DNA of 9,507 nucleotides from Lachnospiraceae bacterium (GTDB lineage: Bacteria > Bacillota_A > Clostridia > Lachnospirales > Lachnospiraceae). Positions 1 through 6,761 of the stretch are shown one piece after another. The stretch lies in the NCBI GenBank assembly GCA_017620345.1, contig JAFZQP010000123.1, forward strand, positions 1 to 9,507. Direction: 5' to 3'. Under the pieces are notes generated by a model. That model was not told the DNA's origin. It worked only from the letters and a program-made list of their open reading frames with translations, and searched no databases. A program made the position numbers and the translations under genes. Within the stretch, counting starts at the first letter, position 1; each line of letters starts with the position of its first letter.

Positions 1-78
1 GTAGGCATTACTGCAGGGGCTTCCACCCCTAAAAAAATAATCGAGGAGGTTCAAAATTATGTCAGAATTAACTTTTGA
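1..78 (+). CDS. ispH: 4-hydroxy-3-methylbut-2-enyl diphosphate reductase, C-terminal end only
   Basis: Frame 1 reads VGITAGASTPKKIIEEVQNY and then VRINF before a TGA at 76-78. The VGITAGASTP block followed by a short amphipathic helix is the usual C-terminus of IspH (LytB), the [4Fe-4S] enzyme that makes IPP and DMAPP in the last step of the non-mevalonate pathway. Only 25 codons are in the window, so the catalytic cysteines lie upstream and cannot be checked. The gene overlaps the start of the following S1 gene by 20 bp, in a different frame (+1). ispH next to rpsA, or fused to it, is a known clostridial arrangement, which supports the call. The identification rests on a short motif plus context. 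Confidence 0.85.
   Translation, partial: VGITAGASTPKKIIEEVQNYVRINF
44..50 (+). promoter_or_regulatory. ribosome binding site of the S1 protein gene, inside ispH
   Basis: AGGAGGT lies 8 nt before the ATG at 59, entirely within the ispH coding sequence (codons E-E-V). It fixes the S1 start at 59 and implies re-initiation or translational coupling with the end of ispH. Confidence 0.8.
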
Positions 79-1216
79 ACAAATGTTAGAAGAATCTTGC
101 AAAACAATACACAACGGAGAGGTAGTAGAAGGAACTGTTATTGCGGTTAAGCCTGAAGAGATCATTCTCAATATAGGTTACAAGTCTGACGGTATTGTTA
201 CCCGAAACGAATATTCCAATACACCCAATATCGATCTTACCACCGTTGTTAATGTAGGTGACAAGATGGATACCAAAGTCATCAAGGTAAATGACGGTGA
301 CGGACAGGTTCTCTTATCATACAAGCGTCTCGCTTTTGATAAGGGCAATAAGAGGATAGAAGAAGCATTTGAGAACAAAGAGGTCCTTAAGGCAACAGTA
401 GCACAGGTGCTTGATGGGGGACTCAGCGTACTCGTTGAGGAATCAAGGGTGTTCATTCCTGCAAGCCTTGTTTCCGATGGCTATGAAAGAGATCTTTCCA
501 AGTATCTCGGTCAGGAGATCGAGTTTGTTATCACAGAGTTCAATCCGAGAAAGCGTCGTATCATCGGTGACCGCAAGCAGCTTCTGATGGCTGAAAGAGA
601 GAAGCTTCAGAAAGAGCTGTTTGAGCATCTTAAGGTCGGCGATGTTATCACAGGTGTAGTAAAGAATGTCACCGATTTCGGTGTGTTCATAGATCTTGGC
701 GGAGCAGACGGACTGCTTCATATTTCCGAGATCAGCTGGGGAAGGGTTGAGAATCCCCGCAAGGTTTATAAGCCCGGTCAGGAAGTTAAAGTCTTTGTCA
801 AGGAGATCAACGGAACCAAGATCGCTCTTTCACGTAAGTTTGAGGACGAGAATCCGTGGGTTGATGCAGAAACCAAGTTCGCAGTCGGCAAAGAGGTTAC
901 CGGTAAGGTTGCCAGAATGACTGATTTTGGTGCTTTCATAGAACTTGAAGAGGGTATCGATGCACTTCTTCATGTATCACAGATCTCAAGAGATCATATA
1001 GACAAACCTTCAAATGTACTGTCTATCGGACAGGAAGTTACAGCCAAGATAGTTGACTTTGATCTTGAGAACAAGAAGATCAGTCTTTCAATGAAGGCAC
1101 TTCTTCCTGATGAGCCCGAAGAAACAGAGGAAGCAGCTGCTGTTGCCGAGACAACTGATGAATCAGCCGAAACCGAAGCAGCAGAAACAGAGTCTGAAGC
1201 AAAAGAGGAAGAGTGA
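59..1216 (+). CDS. rpsA: 30S ribosomal protein S1-like protein with four S1 RNA-binding domains
   Basis: This is a 385-residue protein with four S1/OB-fold repeats at about residues 20-90, 107-173, 193-260 and 277-346. The last two are the most canonical, with VTDFGVFIDLGGADGLLHIS and MTDFGAFIELEEGIDALLHV. Residues about 350-385 form a low-complexity acidic tail rich in Glu, Ala and Thr. Firmicute S1 homologues usually have about four S1 domains, against six in Escherichia coli, so the length is normal for the lineage. It probably binds mRNA and/or the ribosome in the cytoplasm. Whether it acts as a true S1 in start selection is less certain in Firmicutes. The start at 59 is fixed by AGGAGGT at 44-50. 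An in-frame TAA at 38-40 rules out an N-terminal extension or direct fusion to IspH. cheR follows 14 bp downstream. Confidence 0.92.
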   Translation: MSELTFEQMLEESCKTIHNGEVVEGTVIAVKPEEIILNIGYKSDGIVTRNEYSNTPNIDLTTVVNVGDKMDTKVIKVNDGDGQVLLSYKRLAFDKGNKRIEEAFENKEVLKATVAQVLDGGLSVLVEESRVFIPASLVSDGYERDLSKYLGQEIEFVITEFNPRKRRIIGDRKQLLMAEREKLQKELFEHLKVGDVITGVVKNVTDFGVFIDLGGADGLLHISEISWGRVENPRKVYKPGQEVKVFVKEINGTKIALSRKFEDENPWVDAETKFAVGKEVTGKVARMTDFGAFIELEEGIDALLHVSQISRDHIDKPSNVLSIGQEVTAKIVDFDLENKKISLSMKALLPDEPEETEEAAAVAETTDESAETEAAETESEAKEEE

Positions 1217-1230
1217 TCGAGGGTTTTTAG

Positions 1231-2016
1231 ATGGATTACGAGAAGTTTAAATCTTCAATTCTTACGATGACGGGGATAGATCTGAGCGCATACAAGGAAA
1301 ATCAGATGAAGCGCAGGATCAATACTCTGATAGACAAACATAAGATCTCGGGTTACGAGGATTTTGTTAAAGAGATCAAGAGCAATAAAGATCTATTTGA
1401 TGAGTTTGTCAATTACCTTACGATCAATGTTTCGGAATTCTACAGGAATACCGATCAGTGGGAACTGATGGATAAGGTATTCATTCCGGAACTTATCGGT
1501 AAGTTTGGTAAGAACCTTAAGATATGGAGTGCTGCATGCTCCACGGGTGATGAACCTTATTCGCTCGTTATGGCTCTTTCAAAGCATATACCGCTTAATC
1601 AGATCAAGATATATGCAACTGATCTTGACAAGCAGGTAATCGCAGCGGCCAAGACAGGTATATATGCCGAGAAGAGTCTTGCAGGTGTACCGAAAGATCT
1701 TCGGGACAAGTATTTTACCAAGGTCGGTAATTCATATCAGATCAGCAGTGCCATAAAGGCAAGGGTTGAATTCAAAGAGCATAATCTGCTTAAGGACCAG
1801 TACCAGAAGGGTTTCCACTTTATCGTATGCAGAAATGTTCTGATCTACTTTACCGAGGAAGCCAAGGATGAGATATTCGCAAAGTTTGGACAGAGTCTTT
1901 GCGACGGCGGTATTTTCTTTATAGGAAGCACCGAACAGATCATGAATCATCGTAAATACGGATTTGAGAGAAGGAATTCCTTCTACTACGAAAAGAAAGA
2001 TGAACTTCTTAAGTGA
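1231..2016 (+). CDS. cheR: CheR-type chemoreceptor glutamate O-methyltransferase
   Basis: The 261-residue protein uses S-adenosylmethionine to methylate glutamates on methyl-accepting chemotaxis proteins, the adaptation step of chemotaxis. The N-terminal helical region (1-70) has the basic QMKRRINTLI stretch and TINVSEFYRN (65-74), matching the family TTNVTxFFRD block. The Rossmann-like methyltransferase domain carries ACSTGDEPYS at 102-111 (SAM loop), ATDLD at 129-133, CRNVLIYF at 200-207 and GSTEQI at 232-237. Length and motif order are those of a complete single-domain CheR. The start is supported by GAGGG at 1219-1223, 7 nt before the ATG. It lies 14 bp after the S1 gene and is probably co-transcribed with it. 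No cheB or receptor gene is nearby, so it is separated from any main chemotaxis operon in this window. It implies a motile or chemotactic host. Confidence 0.93.
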   Translation: MDYEKFKSSILTMTGIDLSAYKENQMKRRINTLIDKHKISGYEDFVKEIKSNKDLFDEFVNYLTINVSEFYRNTDQWELMDKVFIPELIGKFGKNLKIWSAACSTGDEPYSLVMALSKHIPLNQIKIYATDLDKQVIAAAKTGIYAEKSLAGVPKDLRDKYFTKVGNSYQISSAIKARVEFKEHNLLKDQYQKGFHFIVCRNVLIYFTEEAKDEIFAKFGQSLCDGGIFFIGSTEQIMNHRKYGFERRNSFYYEKKDELLK

Positions 2017-3126
2017 TCACCTTCTTTTCATTGTATAGAATATGTTGATGAGTTCGCGGCCGAATCTTTCGGCCGCTTCTTCTTTGAAATCTTCAGGGAA
2101 CCTGAAGTATTTCCGCTTGTCTTTAAGCGACTCGCGAAAGACGGGAGTAAATATTGAGTCGGGCTGTTTGACAAAACCGGCAGATACTTTTTGATAACAG
2201 TTGTCCCTTGTCGCTTTCTGATAACTTCCTTTGGGCAGGGCTTCGGCAATTGAACGAAGGATCGCCTTGTCCTCAGAAGGTATATAACTGTATTCCCTGT
2301 AGTTTTCAAAGTAGATCTTAAGCTGCCTGTGATATATGGGAAGTCTTATCGAGACAGTCTGTTTATCAGCGGAATACTTTACATACATACTTTCTGTCCT
2401 GGTGCTGAACGACTTCGGCAGTACTGCGCCGGATCTGTAATCAAGAATGACTTCATCATTTTCGTCCCCGTTATAATCAACATAATGATTGATCCTGTAT
2501 CCTTCGTATGAAAGAGGAGCCTTGGTAAGATCGAGATAATACAGTATCGGCAGGATAAGATGCATACCAAGGACATCTTCCCTGTTATGAGTTATGAGAA
2601 GATTCAGAAGATCCGGGTCCCGGTTGGCCTCATATTGTTTATACACTTCTATCAGTTCACCACCGGTGTATTTGTCATCGCGTTCAATATCAAGAAACGA
2701 TTCTATGGATTTCTGCTTCATTGAATCCTGAAACAGAAGATATCTGAGAGGTTTACACATCCGGTATATATCAACGTTTGTCATATCTGTAAACGGATAA
2801 GGCATATTATGCTGTCTGGCCTTGTATTCAAGATAGGGGATATCAAATCTTGTTCCGTTGAAATGGAACAGATGAGTAAAATCCCTGATAAACGCAGAAA
2901 ACTCCTCTAGTATTTCTTTTTCTTCTTCGCAGTGATCGGCAAAGAACAGTTTGGTTGAAAACCCTCTGTCGGTATAAAATCCGCAGCCTATAAGATACAG
3001 GGATGTTGTTTCTTTTTTCAGTCCGGTTGTCTCGATATCAATAAACAACGCCTTCGCAGGGTCACAGATCCTGTCAATGGGATAATCCATCTTATATTCT
3101 TCATACAGTCTGTCAATTATCTGCAA
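2017..3126 (-). CDS. YprB-like RNase H-fold DEDDh 3'-5' exonuclease family protein
   Basis: This 369-residue protein has an N-terminal DEDDh exonuclease fold resembling Bacillus YprB and the RNase_H_2 family. Visible motifs are FIDIETTG at 28-35 (Exo I; D30 and E32), HFNGTRFDIPYLEYK at 88-102 (Exo II; D95), and HNREDVLGM at 180-188 (Exo III; H180 and D184, HxxxD). All expected metal-binding residues are therefore present, and a metal-dependent nuclease acting on DNA or RNA is likely. The substrate is unknown. Residues about 200-369 have no motif I recognise. The start used is TTG at 3126, because GGAG sits 7 nt upstream. The first in-frame ATG (residue 13) has no comparable site. Its TGA directly abuts the cheR TGA, so the two genes converge with zero spacing. 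Confidence 0.85.
   Translation of the reverse strand: MQIIDRLYEEYKMDYPIDRICDPAKALFIDIETTGLKKETTSLYLIGCGFYTDRGFSTKLFFADHCEEEKEILEEFSAFIRDFTHLFHFNGTRFDIPYLEYKARQHNMPYPFTDMTNVDIYRMCKPLRYLLFQDSMKQKSIESFLDIERDDKYTGGELIEVYKQYEANRDPDLLNLLITHNREDVLGMHLILPILYYLDLTKAPLSYEGYRINHYVDYNGDENDEVILDYRSGAVLPKSFSTRTESMYVKYSADKQTVSIRLPIYHRQLKIYFENYREYSYIPSEDKAILRSIAEALPKGSYQKATRDNCYQKVSAGFVKQPDSIFTPVFRESLKDKRKYFRFPEDFKEEAAERFGRELINIFYTMKRR
2056..2085 (+). terminator. intrinsic terminator for the ispH-rpsA-cheR side, embedded in the convergent exonuclease gene
   Basis: GCGGCCGAA (2056-2064), loop TCT, and TTCGGCCGC (2068-2076) form a perfect 9-bp, very G+C-rich stem. It is followed on the plus strand by TTCTTCTTT (2077-2085). 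It starts 39 bp after the cheR stop and lies inside the minus-strand gene, where it encodes A-A-E-R-F-G-R near the C-terminus. On the minus strand the stem is not followed by a T-run, so the hairpin is polar for the cheR direction. The U-tract is interrupted by two C residues, so efficiency may be partial. Confidence 0.65.
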
Positions 3127-3158
3127 AGTATTGCTCCTTTTTTACTGCGAAATTTAAT

Positions 3159-3181
3159 ATATATGATATAATATCATATAT
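3159..3181. promoter_or_regulatory. perfect 23-bp palindrome in the divergent exonuclease/rnf promoter region
   Basis: Arms of 11 bp (3159-3169 and 3171-3181) are centred on A3170, with core ATGATAT-A-ATATCAT, and are A/T apart from one G-C pair. It lies in the 79-bp gap between the divergent starts of the exonuclease gene and rnfC and overlaps the predicted -10 of the rnf promoter. Position and symmetry suggest a binding site for a dimeric regulator. The 7-1-7 layout recalls Fur/PerR-family boxes but does not match their consensus exactly. A purely AT-rich promoter palindrome arising by chance is possible. Confidence 0.5.
3167..3172 (+). promoter_or_regulatory. predicted -10 box of the rnf operon promoter
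   Basis: TATAAT matches the sigma-A consensus and lies 33 nt before the rnfC ATG. No good -35 is seen at 17 bp; the nearest is TTTACT at 3141-3146 with a 20-bp spacer. The promoter may therefore need an activator or rely on the AT-rich context. The box sits in the centre of the palindrome at 3159-3181. Confidence 0.5.
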
Positions 3182-3205
3182 TATCATTCCAAGGAGAAGG
3201 AAGTT

Positions 3206-4531
3206 ATGTCAGGTCTTTCGTTCAAGGGTGGGATCCACACATATGAAGGTAAAGAGCTTACCAAGGATAAGAAGATAATAGATCTGCTGCCATCAAGCAG
3301 CGAGCTCGTTTTTCCACTGTCACAACATATCGGAGCTCCGGCAACCCCTGTAGTGTCTGTAGGGGACAGGGTGCTTCGCGGACAGAAGATCGCAGAGGCA
3401 GGCGGATTTGTGTCTTCGCCCATATATTCATCTGTTTCGGGCACCGTAAAGGCTATAGAGAACAGGCGCAATGTACAGGGTAACATGACGGAATCGATCG
3501 TTATAGAAAATGATGATCTGTACGATGAGGCTCCGCCGATACCGGTCAGGCCGATCGCGGAAATGACAAAGGAAGAGGTTATAGCGATCATAAAAGAAGC
3601 CGGGATCATCGGCATGGGAGGAGCCGGATTTCCGACTCATGTTAAGCTGTCTCCCAAGGATCCGTCCAAGATACATTATGTTATAGCAAACTGTGCGGAG
3701 TGTGAGCCGTATCTTACATCGGACTATCGCAGGATGATCGAGGAACCCGAAAAGCTTGTTGCCGGGCTCAAGATAATACTGTGCCTGTTTGAACATGCCA
3801 AAGGAATACTGGCTGTTGAGGATAACAAGCCGGACTGTATAAGGGTGCTTAAGGATCTGTGTATAAATGAACCGCGTATAAGTGTCAAGGTGTTAAAGAC
3901 CAAGTATCCACAGGGATCGGAAAGACAACTTATATATGCAACAACACAGAGAGCGATCAATTCATCGATGCTTCCGGCTGATGCGGGATGTATAGTTAAT
4001 AACGTTGATACTATAGTTGCCATATATCATGCGGTCATCGAAGGAAGACCGCTTATGGAGCGGATAGTGACGGTGACGGGTGATGCGATCAAATATCCGC
4101 AAAATTACAGGGTTTACACCGGTACATGTTATGATGACCTTATAGAAGCTGCCGGGGGATTCAAGGCTCCCCCCGGAAAGATCATTTCCGGCGGACCGAT
4201 GATGGGATTCGCACTGTTTGATACTCATGTGCCCGTTACCAAGTCCTCATCGGCAATAACAGCATTTATCAAGGACCCGGTATCGGACTGCGAAGCGGGA
4301 GCATGTATCAACTGCGGAAGATGTGTCGATGCATGCCCGTCAAGGCTGCTTCCGTCCAAACTTGCGGACATCGCCGAACATTATGATGAAGAGAAATTTG
4401 TCGCATTGAACGGACTTGAGTGCGTGGAATGCGGCTGCTGCAGTTATATATGTCCTGCCAAGCGACATCTTACACAGGAGATCAAAATGATGCGACAGAC
4501 TGTATTGGCTAACAGGAAAAAGAATAAATAG
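3206..4531 (+). CDS. rnfC: Rnf electron transport complex subunit C
   Basis: This 441-residue subunit is the peripheral cytoplasmic part of the Rnf ferredoxin:NAD+ oxidoreductase and is thought to carry FMN and the NAD(H) site. It has the NuoF-like nucleotide-binding region GMGGAGFPTHVKL (136-148) and ANCAECEPYLTSD (161-173). Two [4Fe-4S] motifs follow: C367-x2-C370-x2-C373-x3-C377-P and C406-x2-C409-x2-C412-x3-C416-P. The SGGPMMGFA block at about 328-336 is typical of RnfC. Length is in the short clostridial range, without the long C-terminal repeat tail of some proteobacterial RnfC. The ATG is preceded by AAGGAGAAGG at 3191-3200. It is the first gene of rnfCDGEAB, with rnfD starting 6 bp (or 15 bp) after its stop. 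The DNA at 4152-4191 contains two strong overlapping hairpins. Confidence 0.97.
   Translation: MSGLSFKGGIHTYEGKELTKDKKIIDLLPSSSELVFPLSQHIGAPATPVVSVGDRVLRGQKIAEAGGFVSSPIYSSVSGTVKAIENRRNVQGNMTESIVIENDDLYDEAPPIPVRPIAEMTKEEVIAIIKEAGIIGMGGAGFPTHVKLSPKDPSKIHYVIANCAECEPYLTSDYRRMIEEPEKLVAGLKIILCLFEHAKGILAVEDNKPDCIRVLKDLCINEPRISVKVLKTKYPQGSERQLIYATTQRAINSSMLPADAGCIVNNVDTIVAIYHAVIEGRPLMERIVTVTGDAIKYPQNYRVYTGTCYDDLIEAAGGFKAPPGKIISGGPMMGFALFDTHVPVTKSSSAITAFIKDPVSDCEAGACINCGRCVDACPSRLLPSKLADIAEHYDEEKFVALNGLECVECGCCSYICPAKRHLTQEIKMMRQTVLANRKKNK
4152..4191 (+). other. two mutually exclusive hairpins inside the rnfC coding sequence
   Basis: Hairpin A pairs CCGGGGG (4152-4158) with CCCCCGG (4170-4176) around an 11-nt loop. 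Hairpin B pairs CCGGAAA (4173-4179) with TTTCCGG (4185-4191) around GATCA. Both stems are perfect 7-mers and share bases 4173-4176, so an RNA can form only one at a time. The region encodes the conserved GGFKAPPGKIISGG stretch, so coding constraint alone may explain it. Neither hairpin is followed by a U-run, so this is not a classical terminator. Confidence 0.4.
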
Positions 4532-4546
4532 GAGGAGATGAAGACG

Positions 4547-5476
4547 ATGAGTGATCATATCAATGTTTCAGCTTCTCCGCATGTCAGAAGCAGGATGTCA
4601 ACATCAAGGATAATGTTTTACGTTATCATCAGTCTGTTGCCTGCAACCGCTTACGGAATATACCAGTTCGGGTTTAATTCGGCACTTCTTGTTGCGGTAA
4701 GTATCGCAACGTCTGTCGTAACGGAACTTTTATATGAGCTGATCGTAAAACGGCCCGTAACTGTTTCGGATCTGTCCGCAGTCGTAACAGGACTTCTCAT
4801 AGCGATAAACCTGCCGCCTTCCGCTACATGGTGGATGGCTGTCATAGGCAGTGTTTTTGCAATATTGGTAGTAAAAATGCTGTTCGGCGGATTGGGACAG
4901 AATTTCATGAATCCGGCGCTTGCAGGCAGGTGTTTTCTTGTGATCTGTTTTGCAGCCAGAATGACTTCTTTTACTTATGACGGTGTAACTACTGCGACAC
5001 CGCTTGCCATCATAAGAGATGGCGGTGCCGTAAATATAATGGATATGTTTATCGGACGCATACCCGGAACTATAGGAGAGGTCAGTTCGGTGGCACTGCT
5101 TGCGGGAGCAGTATTTTTGCTTGTTACCGGTATCATCGATTTCAGGATACCGTGTGCGTATCTTGTATCATTTGTCTTGTTCATGGGCTTGTTTGCGGGC
5201 CATGGATGGGATATCACATATCTGGCAGCACAGATATGCGGAGGAGGTCTTTTACTCGGTGCATTCTATATGGCGACAGATTATGTCACAAGTCCCATAA
5301 CCAAACCGGGACGTCTCATTTTCGGGGTTTGCTGCGGACTGCTCACCGGTCTTTTCCGTTCGTTTTCCTCATCGGCAGAGGGTGTCAGCTATGCGATAAT
5401 CATCAGCAACCTGCTTGTTCCACTGATAGAAAAGATCACCATACCCAAGTGCTTCGGAAAGGGAGGTGAGATCTGA
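4547..5476 (+). CDS. rnfD: Rnf electron transport complex subunit D (membrane flavoprotein)
   Basis: RnfD is a polytopic membrane subunit related to NqrB and carries covalently bound FMN. The protein is 309 residues from the ATG at 4547. I prefer this start because GGAGGAG (4531-4537) is 9 nt upstream. The in-frame ATG at 4538 directly touches that site with no spacer and would add three residues (312 in total). About nine hydrophobic segments span the protein. Using the ATG at 4547, the acceptor motif D-G-V-T-T-A-T-P-L has its last motif threonine at residue 151 (codon 4997-4999), the expected FMN attachment site of the S/T-x-A-T type. GQNFMNPALAGR and FYMATDYVTSPIT are also typical of the family. 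Its stop overlaps the rnfG start by one base (TGATG). Confidence 0.96.
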   Translation: MSDHINVSASPHVRSRMSTSRIMFYVIISLLPATAYGIYQFGFNSALLVAVSIATSVVTELLYELIVKRPVTVSDLSAVVTGLLIAINLPPSATWWMAVIGSVFAILVVKMLFGGLGQNFMNPALAGRCFLVICFAARMTSFTYDGVTTATPLAIIRDGGAVNIMDMFIGRIPGTIGEVSSVALLAGAVFLLVTGIIDFRIPCAYLVSFVLFMGLFAGHGWDITYLAAQICGGGLLLGAFYMATDYVTSPITKPGRLIFGVCCGLLTGLFRSFSSSAEGVSYAIIISNLLVPLIEKITIPKCFGKGGEI

Positions 5477-6066
5477 TGAACAGTACAGTTAAGAATGTAT
5501 TGTGCTTGACTTGCATTACGATCGTTGCAGGATTCGGACTCGGATATGTGTATGATATCACCAAACAGCCGATCGCGCAGATGGAAGAAAACACAAGACT
5601 GGCGGCATACAGGGCAGTATTTAATGATGCAGAGCAGTTCTCGGAAGATATAGACGGAGTCGGAGGAACGCCTGTTACCGGCTTTGAAAGTGTTGATGTT
5701 GATTCGGCTGTATATGCGCTTGATGCATCCGGCAATAAGATCGGATACGTGATAAATCTGACGACTCATGAGGGCTATGGCGGTGATATCAGCATTTCGC
5801 TCGGGATCGACAGTGAAGGAACTGTCAGAGGTGTTGAGATACTTGATATATCCGAAACGGCGGGACTTGGTATGAAGGCCAAAGAGGCCAGATTCAAGGA
5901 TCAGTTCAAGAATAAAACGGTAACACAGTTTTCATATACGAAGACAGGAGCGACATCGGATTTTGAGATAGATGCGATAAGCGGAGCAACGATAACTACC
6001 AAGGCTGTTGTAAATGCTGTAAATGCCGGCCTTGCATTATATAATTCCCTCGGAGGTGTCAGATAA
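5476..6066 (+). CDS. rnfG: Rnf electron transport complex subunit G (covalent FMN protein)
   Basis: This is a 196-residue subunit related to NqrC. One N-terminal membrane segment (about residues 7-27) anchors an FMN-binding domain on the outer side of the membrane. The signature D-A-I-S-G-A-T-I-T-T lies at 166-175, with S169-G-A-T172. T172 is the expected phosphoester-linked FMN attachment site, modified by ApbE. GLGMKAKEARFKDQFKNK (130-147) is the usual conserved block upstream of it. The ATG overlaps the rnfD stop by one base and has GGAGGTGA at 5462-5469, which suggests translational coupling. Its own stop overlaps the rnfE start by one base. An apbE homologue lies about 2 kb downstream. 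Confidence 0.96.
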   Translation: MNSTVKNVLCLTCITIVAGFGLGYVYDITKQPIAQMEENTRLAAYRAVFNDAEQFSEDIDGVGGTPVTGFESVDVDSAVYALDASGNKIGYVINLTTHEGYGGDISISLGIDSEGTVRGVEILDISETAGLGMKAKEARFKDQFKNKTVTQFSYTKTGATSDFEIDAISGATITTKAVVNAVNAGLALYNSLGGVR

Positions 6067-6761
6067 TGAAAACATGTTTTGAACGCCTTTTCAACGGACT
6101 TATCAAGGAAAACCCGACATTTGTTCTTATGCTCGGGATGTGTCCGACGCTTGCGGTCACGACCTCGGCAATAAACGGTGTAGGTATGGGCCTTACGACG
6201 ACCGTAGTGCTCATCATGTCGAATATCATGATATCGATGTTAAGACGCGTGATACCCGACGGCGTAAGGATCCCGGCATTCATTGTTGTCATAGCAAGCT
6301 TTGTAACAATGGTAGAACTCCTTCTCAAGGCATATATACCGTCGCTGTATGATTCGCTGGGGCTCTATATACCGCTGATCGTTGTTAACTGTATAATCCT
6401 TGGACGTGCCGAAAGTTATGCATCCAAGAATAACGTGATCTATTCCGCATTTGACGGCCTGGGGATGGGACTTGGATTCACATTCGGACTGACCTGTATA
6501 GGTATAGTAAGGGAACTGGTCGGTAACGGTTCGGTATTTGATATCAATATCACAGGCGAAGTATATGAACCGCTGACGATCTTTATCCTGGCCCCCGGTG
6601 CTTTTCTCGTGCTGGCATTTCTTATTGCCATAATGAACAAACTTAAGATGATCAGAGGAAAAGATACCGGAATAGGCGGGGATTGTGACAAACTGTGCAG
6701 GAACTGTCCCAATACGCTGTGTAAGGGTAAGAGTGTCAAAGGAGGGGCAGGAGAAATATGA
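6066..6761 (+). CDS. rnfE: Rnf electron transport complex subunit E, with a cysteine-rich C-terminal tail
   Basis: The 231-residue polytopic membrane protein is homologous to NqrD and is the inverted-topology partner of RnfA. Two conserved intramembrane cysteines are seen, in LGMCPTLAVT (C26) and IVVNCIILGRAE (C109). In this family, with their RnfA counterparts, they coordinate an iron-sulfur cluster in the membrane. Six hydrophobic segments end near residue 195. After them comes a soluble tail with C207-x3-C211-x2-C214-P-x3-C219, a pattern suited to metal or Fe-S binding that is not part of the NqrD/RnfE core. The start has GGAGGTG at 6052-6058 and overlaps the rnfG stop by one base. The 3' end overlaps rnfA by 4 bp (ATGA). 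Confidence 0.95.
   Translation: MKTCFERLFNGLIKENPTFVLMLGMCPTLAVTTSAINGVGMGLTTTVVLIMSNIMISMLRRVIPDGVRIPAFIVVIASFVTMVELLLKAYIPSLYDSLGLYIPLIVVNCIILGRAESYASKNNVIYSAFDGLGMGLGFTFGLTCIGIVRELVGNGSVFDINITGEVYEPLTIFILAPGAFLVLAFLIAIMNKLKMIRGKDTGIGGDCDKLCRNCPNTLCKGKSVKGGAGEI

Noticed and set aside
16..37. AGGGG/CCCCT stem next to an A7 run at the end of ispH, as a terminator
   Set aside because: On the plus strand the stem is followed by A residues, not T. On the minus strand the T-run comes before the stem. It lies within the ispH coding frame.
31..40. A7 run as a programmed frameshift site joining IspH to the S1 protein
   Set aside because: The S1 frame has an in-frame TAA at 38-40 immediately after the run, so a shift there would terminate. 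The AGGAGG is downstream of the run, not upstream as needed to stimulate slippage.
3184..3615. Minus-strand 143-codon open frame over the start of rnfC, and similar antisense frames elsewhere
   Set aside because: These are shadows of strongly supported coding sequences, with no family motifs or ribosome binding sites of their own.
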